64,000 bases of DNA from Alteripontixanthobacter maritimus (GCF_003340475.1 NZ_QBKA01000002.1:567501-631500), one strand, 5' to 3'; shown: positions 1 through 9,189, counted from the first letter of the stretch. A program made the numbers and translations. The notes: a model not told the origin generated them from the sequence alone.

Positions 1-56
1 GACATTGATTGCCGTTCAAACCGGAACACAGGTTTCCCGGTCCGGCTTCGACGCCT

Positions 57-1598
57 TCACGATGACTGACGTAATCCAAAAAGGAGATTACCCAGTCCAA
101 TCTTCCCGATCCCAGTGGCCTCCCGCCGAAAATCATCAACGAGTAGTTCGTTCATCTGCGGGGAGCTCGCCGGATCTATGTAGCTATGCAGAACCGTAGC
201 TTTACCAAGCGACAATTCGCATGCGTCTTCCCCGAGGGTGAGGCGTTCTACAGGAAAGGCGAGCAGGACAGCAAATTTGAAGTCGCCGACCGTGGACACG
301 GCAAATCCAACCGCTTGGTCCACTTGAGAATCAATTTTCGTGCCTTCGTGTAACTCGGCTTGGACCGAGGCATCCGAGGCGGCCAATACAGCTTCCAAGA
401 GATGCAGATCCTCGCTTTCGTTTATGTCAGCCAGCGAGACTAATGGCTGGCTCTCAAGGTCACAGGTTAGGGTTGCGAGAAATCGCACGCGCTGAACCAG
501 CTCCGGTGGGAGCGCAGTGTCCAATCCGCTACCGACGCTTCCTGTGAAGCCGAAAATCCGTTTGTCTTCGACCGTCACCGTAAAGTCGATCGGTCCTTGA
601 TCCTGCCAAGAGAGGATACGAATTTTTCCCTCAAGATCGCTCAGCCGAAACCGCTGCGATCCGTCGAAGTTCGAAACAAATGAAGATTGCCCATCGCTGC
701 GATGAACAAGCTCGAACACCGGTGTGCGGATTCGGAATGCCCAAGGGTCTCGCTCGCCTTTACCTGCGGATGCGGAGAAGACTTCGCCGTTCACCGTCAA
801 TACCGATCCGTCAGGTCCTCTGGCGCGGACCCGGCATGCTGCTACCGGGCTTGCGTGCATCGACGCGTGCGCAATCGGCCAATCTGGAATTGGTAAAGGA
901 ACGTCGACGCCGAAGCGTCTATCCGCCAAGCGGACGCTTTCCAATGGGATGCTCGGCGTCAGGCCGAGTTGATGATTCAACAGGGTCCACACAGAATCTA
1001 ACGGACCAATTCGAACATCGCCTACAAAGCGATCTGTCTGGTATCCCAAAGTCTCCAAAAGACCGTGCTTGACACTCGCATAGTCCTTTCCGCGATCAGT
1101 GAGTGACCGACGAAGTGTGGCAATCAGTTGTTCCGGTTCAATTCGCTCATCCTCGGTCAACGCGATAGTGACTGTCCTGCGAGCGAAGTCATCTTCATCA
1201 ACACCCCGCACAGAAAGCGTCCGGACCTTTTCCAGAATGAGGGTCATCTCGTCGGCCCACCAATGTCGCAGCCGAACGACAGGTTCGAGACCATCGCGCA
1301 TAGTGATGTGAACGATGAAGAAAGGATCCAGCGAGCGCGTCATCCGCAAGGCGTTCGAAAGACTAATGCGGGCAACCGCTCTATCCGATTTCGTCGTGGT
1401 CTTGGTCTGCACGAAGATGGCTGGAAGATCTCGCCGGAGGTCCGCCGATGCAGCGAGATTGTCGCCCTCGTCGAATTCGACGACGTGGTCCCATCCCTTG
1501 TTGTCCTCGATGCTCGGATTGCAGCTGGCACCACCGGGAAAGCTGGCCACAAGTTGCGCGAAGTAGCGCTCGCCAAATTGTCCGATTCTCTGAGGCAT
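57..1598 (-). CDS. DUF4365-type PD-(D/E)XK nuclease-like protein
   Basis: The 513-residue product begins with what looks like a DUF4365 domain of the PD-(D/E)XK nuclease superfamily. Visible core residues are the GE pair near residue 10, WDH with D37, E41, and the VQTK strand with Q64 and K66, giving a D-x(n)-QxK active site rather than ExK. The remaining 440 or so residues are not recognised and may sense or bind a target. Proteins of this kind are common in prokaryotic defence islands, where they are presumed to cut nucleic acid. The gene is divergent from the large nuclease gene starting at 1702, with about 100 bases between the start codons, so the two may share a control region and act together. 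Its 3' end lies 56 bases inside the window. The exact role is unknown. Confidence 0.6.
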   Translation of the reverse strand: MPQRIGQFGERYFAQLVASFPGGASCNPSIEDNKGWDHVVEFDEGDNLAASADLRRDLPAIFVQTKTTTKSDRAVARISLSNALRMTRSLDPFFIVHITMRDGLEPVVRLRHWWADEMTLILEKVRTLSVRGVDEDDFARRTVTIALTEDERIEPEQLIATLRRSLTDRGKDYASVKHGLLETLGYQTDRFVGDVRIGPLDSVWTLLNHQLGLTPSIPLESVRLADRRFGVDVPLPIPDWPIAHASMHASPVAACRVRARGPDGSVLTVNGEVFSASAGKGERDPWAFRIRTPVFELVHRSDGQSSFVSNFDGSQRFRLSDLEGKIRILSWQDQGPIDFTVTVEDKRIFGFTGSVGSGLDTALPPELVQRVRFLATLTCDLESQPLVSLADINESEDLHLLEAVLAASDASVQAELHEGTKIDSQVDQAVGFAVSTVGDFKFAVLLAFPVERLTLGEDACELSLGKATVLHSYIDPASSPQMNELLVDDFRREATGIGKIGLGNLLFGLRQSS

Positions 1599-1701
1599 CG
1601 ATGAGCCTATAGAGACAACTCAGGGGCGAGCGAAGTTTGATCATCGTGCACGAGAGACGCGCTCATTTGCTTATTGCCGCCAGCCAAGCCATCTGCGTGG
1701 C

Positions 1702-4700
1702 ATGGAATTGGAAGCGATGACGACAGCGGGAGCCGTGCTCGATATTGAAGCACTAACGCGGGCGAACAGCCGGCTGTGTCGACGACTGCGAAAGCTGGAT
1801 CGAAACTTGACTTGTGGCATGATCGCAGGGCTGATGCTCGATCCGGGCCAACAAGGCGGTATTCTTCGGCTGGAAGTGCTCGCCCACCTTGCGGCCGCAC
1901 ATTGCAATGGTCACGGAGAGCCCACGGCGGGGCGGATCCGAGATTTCCTCAACGATGATCTTGCGCGCGGGGCCGTTTGGCGTCTGGAGGATCCCTCTGA
2001 GGACGTTTTCGTCTCCAATGTTACCACCGGTGCCGGTGACTTTCGAATGCTCGAAGGCACATGGGAAGCGAATGCTGCTTACACCCAAAGCTGCCTCTAC
2101 GCGCTCAACAGTGCAATCGCAGACGGTCACAAATGGGCGCAACACGGGATGCGTCAGGCGAACGCATTGTTGGCGGTTAGCGATGCGATTGCTGAGCGAG
2201 CAGGATTGCGGCGCTACCAAGCCAACGAGGGCAAGCCGCGCGACCGTTTTCGGTTCGATACTGCGAAGGCACGGCAGGCAAGCGCCGCAGTCAGCTTCAC
2301 TGAAGCGGACCTGCGTGCGATCGGCGTGGAACCTTTCGACCTTCTCGCGTTCGACTTCTCGCGCGTCGATCCGCATCTCTTGCAAACCGAAACCGTCAAC
2401 TGGACGAGCTTCGAGCGGCGGCCCATTACGCGGACCGAGGATGGCATAATCGTCCTTCTTCCCACAGCAATTGGAGCGGCAGTCCGCCGCCGCGCGCTGG
2501 AACTCGCGACGAATAACCAAGCGGCGGATGCTTTCGAAGGCTATCTGACCGAACATCAGTTCTTGCGGGAGGTAGGGGGCGCGGCGCGCAGTCTCAACCT
2601 AACCCCTTCCGCTCCACCCTGGTCGGATGTGGATAGTCACTGTGTGGTGCAGCTATGCACGTTCGATGCAGGAGCCTTCTGCCAGATCGTATTCGTGCCG
2701 GACCGCCCTGATGACGTAATTGCGGAAGGCTTCCGCTCAGTCCGCGACGTTTCAGCGTCGGTTCGAAGGCTGATTACACAAACAGCAGCAGAGTGCAGCG
2801 CGCGCGATGACTTCTTGCGCGGCATGACGCTGCTGGTTCTCGGTGGACAGGGCCGCGGTGTGGTCGCCGATCACGGACGGTCGCCAGACGGCTGGCAGAT
2901 CGTCGGGCTGGGTTACGATGACCTCTCGCTACTGGCATCAGCTGGAGAGATCGATGCATTGCGCATTTTCAGGATTCTCGAACAGGAGGATCAACTCGCA
3001 CGTCGAGGTGTCCGGCTGTTCAACCCGAATGGCTTCATGAACCTCTACGGCATGGTTGAAGAGCAGGATTTTACTCTTCTGCCCGAGCAGGTCGATCACT
3101 CGGCACCATCCATGATCCAGATGGCTACCGATTATCTCAGCAAGCTTCGCGTCCGTATACGGCAGGCGCTCGACAGACATAGCGTCGCCCGTCCTTCGGG
3201 ACGTTACCGGGCCGAGGTCCAGCGTCCTTCTGCTTTGCCTTTGTTCGAAGCGGTCAGCACCGAGAACGCATTTGTGAGCATCGACGATTTGCGTCATGGC
3301 CACCCCGCAGTCGCAATAGAGGGCAGTCGGACAACGTGGTGGCTGACGATAGAGGCTAGCGACCCGGTCGCTGCCGGATCGCTCCCCTTTCGAGTATGGG
3401 ACATGGCGCAGAACTGGCTCATCCCGCTCGCCCCAGAACTCGAGATTCATCTTGATGAAGAACTGCCGGGACATGTCGAGGTAGTCCTGACATTCGGACG
3501 GATTGATGAGCAGGAACTGCTGGCAGAGGAAGGCAAAATCGAGCCGCCCAATGTCGCCCTTGGCGGCGGGACGATCCGGATCGCCTGTGCGGAACCCTAT
3601 CTTCGTTCTTTCGGCCAACCCGGTAATCAGGGTGACCGATGGATGGTGCGGGCGATCGCCTCGGGTGCGGCCAACCTTGCAAATCGAGACCTGGTTGCGT
3701 GCGCTGATGCGATGGAACGCAAGATAGTCAAGGATGACTCCGCGCGCCATCTTCACGTGTTCAACGCTGCGACGACCACGCAGATGGTGATAGCAAGTGC
3801 CGTCCATCATCCGCTTCGGAAGGTGCAACCGGAGGTCCGGGCGTGGGCGGAAGTCGGACTGGCCAGCGTCGGTGCCGACGACAAAACGAATGTAGTTCGC
3901 GGCGTCGAAGCAACCAAGTTCCTCGCTGGTTTGGTGGACGATTTATGGACCAGGATCAGGACGAGGCTTGAAGACCTGGACAGGGCCGACATTATCGAGA
4001 TGGCGCTTCGCAATCATCATGCGGTGGACAAGGACAGGAACCGATGGCGAACGACGGCTGCGGCGGTTCTCTCGCTCCACCCCCCTGAAGAGGGTATCCG
4101 GGTCGCCATCGACCTTGAAAGCGAGCGAGCCGAAGCCGGACTATGCGCACGGGTCTTGGCTGAAATGGCGTTGTGCACTTCGCCTGCGGAGCACGGGCGC
4201 GAGTGTTCGGTCTACGACTTTGATCAGATGATGGCGGAAATCTCCTTGATGAATGCGATCGCCTCCCGAAGTGACGAGATCCACCATGGCTTCGCTTCCG
4301 AACTCGCGGTGATGCCGAATGGCACACTCCGCTTCGAAAACGATTTCGCCAAACAAGTGCATACGCCTTACCTTCGGGCATCCTCCCAAGAGCAATTCGA
4401 GGCCGCTGCTGGCGATTACGCAGATATCTATCGACGTGCAGAACCATTGGAGCGGGACGAGTATGAGGAAAAAAGGGACGCGGCATTCGATGCTGCGTTC
4501 TTGGCGGAATACGGCGTGGATCCTTTGGGTATGGCTGACATTGTGTCGTTCGTCGGGCTGATCGCATTCGAACGGGGCGGAGATATCGTGCGGATGCGCC
4601 GGTCCGAATTGGTCCAAATAGCCGAGGACCGGCTTGAAGTTGGCCAGGAAGGAATCGAGGGTCTGTTAGACGCATGGTCGCTGCGACCACGATCCAAGTG

Positions 4701-5418
4701 GGACGAGAAGAATCCTGAGGGCGCAACAGCCAGGGATTGGTGGCCATGGCGCCATTCGCGGCGCCTCAGCCTTCTGGCGCGGCCGATCATAAATCTCGAC
4801 GTTAGAGACGATCCCGAACTTGTGCTTTCCCCAATCCTTTTGGACCATGCCCTGACCTACGCTCTGCGCGCGCATTCCGGCGGACTGCCTGTCGATTTCT
4901 ATCGCAGTGACGAAATGCGGAGCTGGATAGGCACGGTCATTGACGAGAGGGGGCACGCGTTCAACCAGAAGGTCAGAGACAACCTCGAAGCAATGGGACT
5001 GCAGGCAATCTCCGAGGTCGATATGACGCGGCTGGGAGGCGTAAAGCAAAACGGTGACGTCGATGTGTTGGCTTGGCGACCCCCCGACGGCCGCGTCTTT
5101 GCCATAGAATGCAAACGCCTCCGCGCCGACCGGACGGTCGGCGAAATCGCCGAACGCCTCTCGGAGTATTCACCGTTGTCGGCGGACGGTGCAAAAAGAG
5201 GGCCGACGGTCAAGCACACCGACCGCATCGCGGTGTTGAGGGATCACCTCGATGATCTAGCGAAAGTCACAGGCTTGAAGGCCGAGGATATCTCTCTGGT
5301 ATCCGCGCTTGTCACGTCATCACTTGTCCCGATGCAATTTAATGCTGCCTTGGGGCAGGCATTCGACGTCATCACATCAGTCGCGGATCTCTCGCCCTTC
5401 GCGGCTTCCGATCATTGA
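1702..5418 (+). CDS. Large (1,238 aa) protein with C-terminal PD-(D/E)XK nuclease domain
   Basis: I do not recognise the first 1,050 or so residues; they show no Walker motif, helicase motif or membrane segment. Near residues 1,075 to 1,200 there is a restriction-endonuclease-like fold: a GDVDV strand with D1121 is followed by FAIECKR, giving E1136-x-K1138, the D-(14)-ExK spacing of Mrr/NERD-type nucleases. A large recognition region followed by a small nuclease suggests a defence effector acting on DNA. The start is uncertain: the first ATG at 1702 lacks a good ribosome site, whereas ATG 1717 follows GGAAGCG. The gene diverges from the DUF4365-type nuclease and converges on the SagB-like gene, whose stop lies 36 bases further on. 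Confidence 0.55.
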   Translation: MELEAMTTAGAVLDIEALTRANSRLCRRLRKLDRNLTCGMIAGLMLDPGQQGGILRLEVLAHLAAAHCNGHGEPTAGRIRDFLNDDLARGAVWRLEDPSEDVFVSNVTTGAGDFRMLEGTWEANAAYTQSCLYALNSAIADGHKWAQHGMRQANALLAVSDAIAERAGLRRYQANEGKPRDRFRFDTAKARQASAAVSFTEADLRAIGVEPFDLLAFDFSRVDPHLLQTETVNWTSFERRPITRTEDGIIVLLPTAIGAAVRRRALELATNNQAADAFEGYLTEHQFLREVGGAARSLNLTPSAPPWSDVDSHCVVQLCTFDAGAFCQIVFVPDRPDDVIAEGFRSVRDVSASVRRLITQTAAECSARDDFLRGMTLLVLGGQGRGVVADHGRSPDGWQIVGLGYDDLSLLASAGEIDALRIFRILEQEDQLARRGVRLFNPNGFMNLYGMVEEQDFTLLPEQVDHSAPSMIQMATDYLSKLRVRIRQALDRHSVARPSGRYRAEVQRPSALPLFEAVSTENAFVSIDDLRHGHPAVAIEGSRTTWWLTIEASDPVAAGSLPFRVWDMAQNWLIPLAPELEIHLDEELPGHVEVVLTFGRIDEQELLAEEGKIEPPNVALGGGTIRIACAEPYLRSFGQPGNQGDRWMVRAIASGAANLANRDLVACADAMERKIVKDDSARHLHVFNAATTTQMVIASAVHHPLRKVQPEVRAWAEVGLASVGADDKTNVVRGVEATKFLAGLVDDLWTRIRTRLEDLDRADIIEMALRNHHAVDKDRNRWRTTAAAVLSLHPPEEGIRVAIDLESERAEAGLCARVLAEMALCTSPAEHGRECSVYDFDQMMAEISLMNAIASRSDEIHHGFASELAVMPNGTLRFENDFAKQVHTPYLRASSQEQFEAAAGDYADIYRRAEPLERDEYEEKRDAAFDAAFLAEYGVDPLGMADIVSFVGLIAFERGGDIVRMRRSELVQIAEDRLEVGQEGIEGLLDAWSLRPRSKWDEKNPEGATARDWWPWRHSRRLSLLARPIINLDVRDDPELVLSPILLDHALTYALRAHSGGLPVDFYRSDEMRSWIGTVIDERGHAFNQKVRDNLEAMGLQAISEVDMTRLGGVKQNGDVDVLAWRPPDGRVFAIECKRLRADRTVGEIAERLSEYSPLSADGAKRGPTVKHTDRIAVLRDHLDDLAKVTGLKAEDISLVSALVTSSLVPMQFNAALGQAFDVITSVADLSPFAASDH

Positions 5419-5453
5419 CCGTCAACCGGGTAGCCTTCACGTGCAAACCCACT

Positions 5454-6152
5454 TCAAGACGTCCCCTTGCCAGAGTGATCAGTTCTCACTGCAGAGCAGA
5501 TGTGTATTGCACCGCCCGCCAGATATTCGGTCGGAAAACCAGCTTCTGCGACGATGTCGCTTCCGTTCCGACCAACCGGCGTCGCTTCGAGACCCAGCGC
5601 AGCTGCGGTCATTGTGATGATACCGAGGAGTGCACCTGCGTCCCGCCAGAACAGCGTTTCCCAATGGTGGTAACACGCCTCGTAGCGTCGACGATCACCG
5701 ATGAACTGAAGGGTGATCCCGTGCTTCGAGCTCAAAATCTCGTTTATCTCGCTCCGATTGAGCGAGACGGCGCTTTCAAAAGTGGTCGAACTCCGAAGCT
5801 CGTGTGCTTCGGGATCGTATAATCCGCACCAAGGCGAGCCGTCGACGGGAAGACAGGCAATGCCTAGCGAGTGGAGCCCCCCTGCGGACGGGGCCGCGCG
5901 GCTCTCCCACTCGCCAAACCTCGATTTACGGTTCCGTTCTCGAAGCAGCATGGCATGCCACAGCACGGAGGACAGTTCGCGCTCGTTGACAGAACCTCCC
6001 AGCGCGGAGTGGCGCCGAGACAATACTTCGAAAAAACTATCAGAATCGGTCAGGATCCGCCGAGTTAGCGGGATGACACGCTCGAACGCCGGCCATGATC
6101 TCGTCGGAGCTTCTGCGCCCGCAATTGGCCGAGGCTCATCAAAAATCCCCAT
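5454..6152 (-). CDS. SagB-like nitroreductase-fold flavoprotein
   Basis: The 232-residue protein has the layout of SagB/nitroreductase-fold FMN enzymes. RRHSALGG near residue 50 is followed by a PSAGGLHSLGIAC segment around residues 90 to 105, the usual R-x(n)-PSAG(A/G)L FMN-binding stretch, and a late WRDAGALLG...ALGLEATPVG segment typical of the family. SagB enzymes oxidise azolines or reduce nitro and quinone groups using FMN. This is the last gene of the operon that begins near 9,189; its start overlaps the end of the queC-like gene by 14 bases, which implies translational coupling. In this setting it may oxidise or reduce a deazapurine or a peptide-linked base, but that is inference. Confidence 0.6.
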   Translation of the reverse strand: MGIFDEPRPIAGAEAPTRSWPAFERVIPLTRRILTDSDSFFEVLSRRHSALGGSVNERELSSVLWHAMLLRERNRKSRFGEWESRAAPSAGGLHSLGIACLPVDGSPWCGLYDPEAHELRSSTTFESAVSLNRSEINEILSSKHGITLQFIGDRRRYEACYHHWETLFWRDAGALLGIITMTAAALGLEATPVGRNGSDIVAEAGFPTEYLAGGAIHICSAVRTDHSGKGTS

Positions 6153-6729
6153 ACACGTTCGCGATCACTTCCGCGTTCTTGTAGCAGCCTCTACAGTCGC
6201 CGCAGGCCAGATCGCCCCTGTGACAGGAATGCGCCCAGGCGAGGACAGATCGCGGAACCTTCGACTTTACGATCAGCTCTTCGGTGGACATCCCGATCGC
6301 GGGCGCTGTCACGTTCAGTCCCCCTTCTTGCCCGGACATCAAGCGGTTTAGGTCTTCGAAGAACCGAGGGAGACCATCTCTATGCGAACCGTCGCCTTGG
6401 ACTGCTCCGAATATCAGCTCCGTTACGCCGAGTTGAACGGCTTTCATGCCAGCCAATGTTGCCAACAGCTGATTTCGGAATGGCCACCATTCGGGAACCG
6501 GCGCCAGTTGGTGCGGCGTGTCGCCCGCCATGTCGCCTGAGCCTAGCTCGGGACATCGCGCATCGATGACCGTATGCCCGATGCCTAATTCCTCGCATAC
6601 CTGACGCGAGGTCCGCGTCTCGGCGATCGCTGCAAGCTGCCCGTAATCGACAGTGATGGCTTGCTCGGGCCTTAGCCACCAGGCAAGCGCAATCGAATCC
6701 ATTCCGCCTGAGAGAAGCAGTCCCTTCAT
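6139..6729 (-). CDS. QueC-like 7-cyano-7-deazaguanine synthase family protein
   Basis: The product (196 residues) shows every QueC landmark. The ATP-pyrophosphatase loop SGGMDS lies at residues 7 to 12, the WPFRNQLL helix near 82, and a C-terminal zinc site is formed by C169, C176, C179 and C182. Canonical QueC turns 7-carboxy-7-deazaguanine into preQ0 with ATP and ammonia. No other queuosine genes (queD, queE, queF, tgt) are nearby, and the neighbours are a DNA glycosylase, a kinase-deoxyribosyltransferase and a flavoenzyme, so a defence role like the QueC-like proteins of type IV CBASS or Qat systems is more likely than tRNA modification. The start at 6729 is chosen because ATG overlaps the upstream TGA as ATGA. 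It is slightly shorter than usual QueC (about 220 residues). Confidence 0.85.
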   Translation of the reverse strand: MKGLLLSGGMDSIALAWWLRPEQAITVDYGQLAAIAETRTSRQVCEELGIGHTVIDARCPELGSGDMAGDTPHQLAPVPEWWPFRNQLLATLAGMKAVQLGVTELIFGAVQGDGSHRDGLPRFFEDLNRLMSGQEGGLNVTAPAIGMSTEELIVKSKVPRSVLAWAHSCHRGDLACGDCRGCYKNAEVIANVYGDF

Positions 6730-7916
6730 GCCAGCGCCCAGATCGAATGGTAGATGGCGGTCACGAGATCCGATACCATGAGGCATCCGCTACCCTCTGG
6801 CATCTTGGCATCTTCGTCGCGCATGTTCTGGCAGAGGCAGATGACAGGTTTGCCTTTCGCCACCGCATATCCAACCTCAAATATCGTCCCTGGATCTGAA
6901 CCGCTAAGGACTGCCAACACCACATTGGCTTGGTCAAGTCCCTCGAGGTCTCGCAGCGCGACCTCCTGTGCCGTTCCCAAGCCAACATCGTGCAACGGCG
7001 AGAATACGCTAACGCCCATGTCGAGCAGACGCTGCCTGATCTCCTCGACGAGCCAGAGGTCAGCCAGAGTGAAGAACGGTGCTGCGATGTAAACCCGTCC
7101 GCTCGAAGGTGTGACGGGCGAGAGGTCTAGCGCCGCGAGTTCCCTCTTCGCGGGGATCGGCAATGAGCGAGTCGACGCATATACCGAGACCGACCTCGAA
7201 GCGAGATCGGCAGCCTCCGCGGGTTCCAGACCATCGCATGCCCAGAACTTGGTGAAAGCAGCCGAGAAGACATCTCCGGTGCCCAGCTTCCATACCGTGT
7301 CGCTGCGGTAGGCAGGAACGCGGGTTTGCGAAGTTCCCGTCGCGACTATCGCTCCATGACCGCCAAGCTTAAGGACGACGATGCTGGCATCCTGCTTCTC
7401 GATCAATGCTTCGACCATGCGTTCGGGCTCGGTCTCGTTCGTCAGCCGCCGGGCTTCGAATGCGTTGAGGATGAGAGCGAGCTCGTCTGCCGTGGATCCA
7501 TTCTCGTGGAACGGCCGGGGATCGAAGGCCGATTGTGGGTCGTAAATCGCTCGACGGGCTGCCACCTTCGCATCCCCTTCGAGCATGCCGAACCTTAGGA
7601 CGACGTCACCGCTGACTTCGATTGGTGGGTGGACGCTGATGGAGTCGGGCCGAGGTGCGATCCTGGGTTCATCCAAAGAATGGATATAACGAAAACTTAC
7701 CGCATCCCGGACGTCGGGCCCGTCAATCGGGAAACCGTATATGGCCGATAGGTTTTCCAGCCCATCTGCCAACGCTGATGCCCGATAGGTGACGAGCTTC
7801 AGATCATCGCACCAGCCCGAAAGCGCGGCTGCCGCTCGGCCACCCGACCCGTATACATCGTTCCAGAACGGTTCGAGGCATTCCTCGGCGTAAACACCGC
7901 CGACCACAGCGGTCAT
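6726..7916 (-). CDS. PfkB-family kinase fused to nucleoside 2-deoxyribosyltransferase
   Basis: This is a two-domain enzyme of 396 residues. Residues 1 to 265 are a PfkB/ribokinase-like sugar or nucleoside kinase, with the signature GTGDVFSAAF holding the catalytic base D215. Residues 274 to 396 are a nucleoside 2-deoxyribosyltransferase domain: it starts VYIAAPFF, has the DQANVVLAVL strand, and the GTIFEVGYA motif supplies the catalytic nucleophile E347. Such transferases exchange or hydrolyse bases on 2'-deoxyribonucleosides or nucleotides. Both active sites look intact, so the protein could phosphorylate a nucleoside and move a base onto or off deoxyribose. The start is set by an ATGA overlap with the small gene before it; its own stop overlaps the queC-like start in the same way. 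Confidence 0.75.
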   Translation of the reverse strand: MTAVVGGVYAEECLEPFWNDVYGSGGRAAAALSGWCDDLKLVTYRASALADGLENLSAIYGFPIDGPDVRDAVSFRYIHSLDEPRIAPRPDSISVHPPIEVSGDVVLRFGMLEGDAKVAARRAIYDPQSAFDPRPFHENGSTADELALILNAFEARRLTNETEPERMVEALIEKQDASIVVLKLGGHGAIVATGTSQTRVPAYRSDTVWKLGTGDVFSAAFTKFWACDGLEPAEAADLASRSVSVYASTRSLPIPAKRELAALDLSPVTPSSGRVYIAAPFFTLADLWLVEEIRQRLLDMGVSVFSPLHDVGLGTAQEVALRDLEGLDQANVVLAVLSGSDPGTIFEVGYAVAKGKPVICLCQNMRDEDAKMPEGSGCLMVSDLVTAIYHSIWALA

Positions 7917-8293
7917 TTCGGTTCGATCCTGAGGGCAATGAGGGCGCCCGTTTTCTGGACGACCGTCGCTTTGTAGATGTGTCCGTTGCCAATGCACTGG
8001 ATTATCTTCAAGTGACCGGGGTGTGTGAGCGAACCTGCGGCTTGTCCGCCTGCGGTGCTGACTACCAAGCGATTACCGGAGGGAGTATTCTGGAGATCCA
8101 CCTCCAGCACATCGCCGACCTTCAAGCCCGAAACGACCGCTGGGACCGGACTGGAGAGAGGCGCGGTCTGGACGATGATACAGTCGTCACCATCGGAGCC
8201 CCCACCCGCTCCGGATCCTCCACCGGGTGAGCCACTGCTTCCGATCGAGTTGCGATTGTGATCCGTTCCCGAATCCGGTCCTCTTCCAGACAT
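7913..8293 (-). CDS. Small Gly/Ser-rich-tailed beta protein of the QueC-like operon
   Basis: The 126-residue protein has a disordered N-terminal tail (residues 1 to 36) made mostly of Gly, Ser and Asp, starting MSGRGPDSG, then a compact hydrophobic domain (37 to 126) with alternating strands that looks all-beta. I recognise no family and no catalytic motif. The start is supported by an AGGGAGAAG ribosome site seven bases before the ATG. It is the first gene of the tightly overlapped part of the operon, its stop overlapping the kinase-transferase start (ATGA). Position and architecture suggest a carrier, substrate or nucleic-acid-binding partner for the enzymes that follow. The exposed glycine-rich tail would suit a protein to be modified, but this is inference. 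Confidence 0.55.
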   Translation of the reverse strand: MSGRGPDSGTDHNRNSIGSSGSPGGGSGAGGGSDGDDCIIVQTAPLSSPVPAVVSGLKVGDVLEVDLQNTPSGNRLVVSTAGGQAAGSLTHPGHLKIIQCIGNGHIYKATVVQKTGALIALRIEPK

Positions 8294-8373
8294 TATACTT
8301 CTCCCTTAAAAGGAAGAATGGTGTCCGGTGTGCAAGCGCGTCAACCGCGACCTTGCTCATTTTGGCGGAATAC

Positions 8374-9189
8374 TCAGTTGACCGAAGCAAAGAGAGGAAG
8401 ATCGGCTGTCGGTTCCAGCCTGCGATCAATGACTGGCTGTCTGGCCAGTTCACGCATGACGTTCCACATGACCGAATCGAGCAGCGAGGGGCGCGCTCCG
8501 ATCACCTTTGCGAAAGCGAGGAATGCTTCCTCCATGGCGAGATAGTGGCGCTCCACTTTCCAGCCGGGCTCGAAGAGGCCCATATGTTCGCAGGCGCGAA
8601 TGATATGGATATCGAGAATGGCAACCTGATCGCTATCCCGCCAGTTGCGCACGACCCACGACGCCGTTTTCGGGCCAATCCCCTTAAGGGTCGTGATCCG
8701 GTCGCGTAGAGGCCGATCAGGGAGATGCTGGTCGATCTTCGGTAAAGCTTGAAACGACGCTGCCAGGAAATGCGCCTTCTGCCGCGCGAACCTGTAACGC
8801 ACCTCTCGACCTCTAATTTCGAGCGGCGTGCTCAGCAGTTCCAATACGCGGTCCTCATTTGCCAAGACCTCGTAACATCCATTGCATTCAGATCTAATGC
8901 GTTCGTAAGCGGCGATACCGACTTCGGCGGGGATGCCATAACCTCCGAGGAGGCAAGCGATCAGCTCCTCCTCCAAGGACTTGCCGAGCTTGTAATGCCT
9001 AGGTGCTTCCAACCCCCACATCCATGACTGCGCCGCCCAATATGCCGGAGTCTTGGGATGGTCATGGATACCCCACCGCAAATCCGAATTGCCAACGCCC
9101 GTAGACGCGGAAGGCAAGCGCAATTCGAGAAATTTCTCTTCTTTCAATGCGTAGACGATTTGATCGGTTGAGAGGGATGGAGAATGCAT
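8374..9189 (-). CDS. OGG-fold HhH-GPD DNA glycosylase/lyase
   Basis: The 271-residue protein carries a helix-hairpin-helix GPD domain of the 8-oxoguanine DNA glycosylase fold. The hairpin reads LKGIGPKTASWVVRNW, with the lysine nucleophile K174, and is followed by VAILDIHI with the catalytic aspartate D193; these match the Lys and Asp pair of OGG1. It is therefore likely a bifunctional glycosylase and AP lyase that removes a modified or unusual purine from DNA. OGG-like proteins also occur in type IV CBASS next to QueC-like genes. The gene lies 80 bases upstream of the small protein gene on the same strand. A TATAAT box ends six bases before the ATG, which fits a leaderless transcript. It diverges from an XRE regulator. 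Confidence 0.75.
   Translation of the reverse strand: MHSPSLSTDQIVYALKEEKFLELRLPSASTGVGNSDLRWGIHDHPKTPAYWAAQSWMWGLEAPRHYKLGKSLEEELIACLLGGYGIPAEVGIAAYERIRSECNGCYEVLANEDRVLELLSTPLEIRGREVRYRFARQKAHFLAASFQALPKIDQHLPDRPLRDRITTLKGIGPKTASWVVRNWRDSDQVAILDIHIIRACEHMGLFEPGWKVERHYLAMEEAFLAFAKVIGARPSLLDSVMWNVMRELARQPVIDRRLEPTADLPLFASVN

Noticed and set aside
6139-6729. QueC-like gene as part of the tRNA queuosine pathway
   Set aside because: queD, queE, queF and tgt are absent nearby and the gene is locked in an operon of defence-type proteins.
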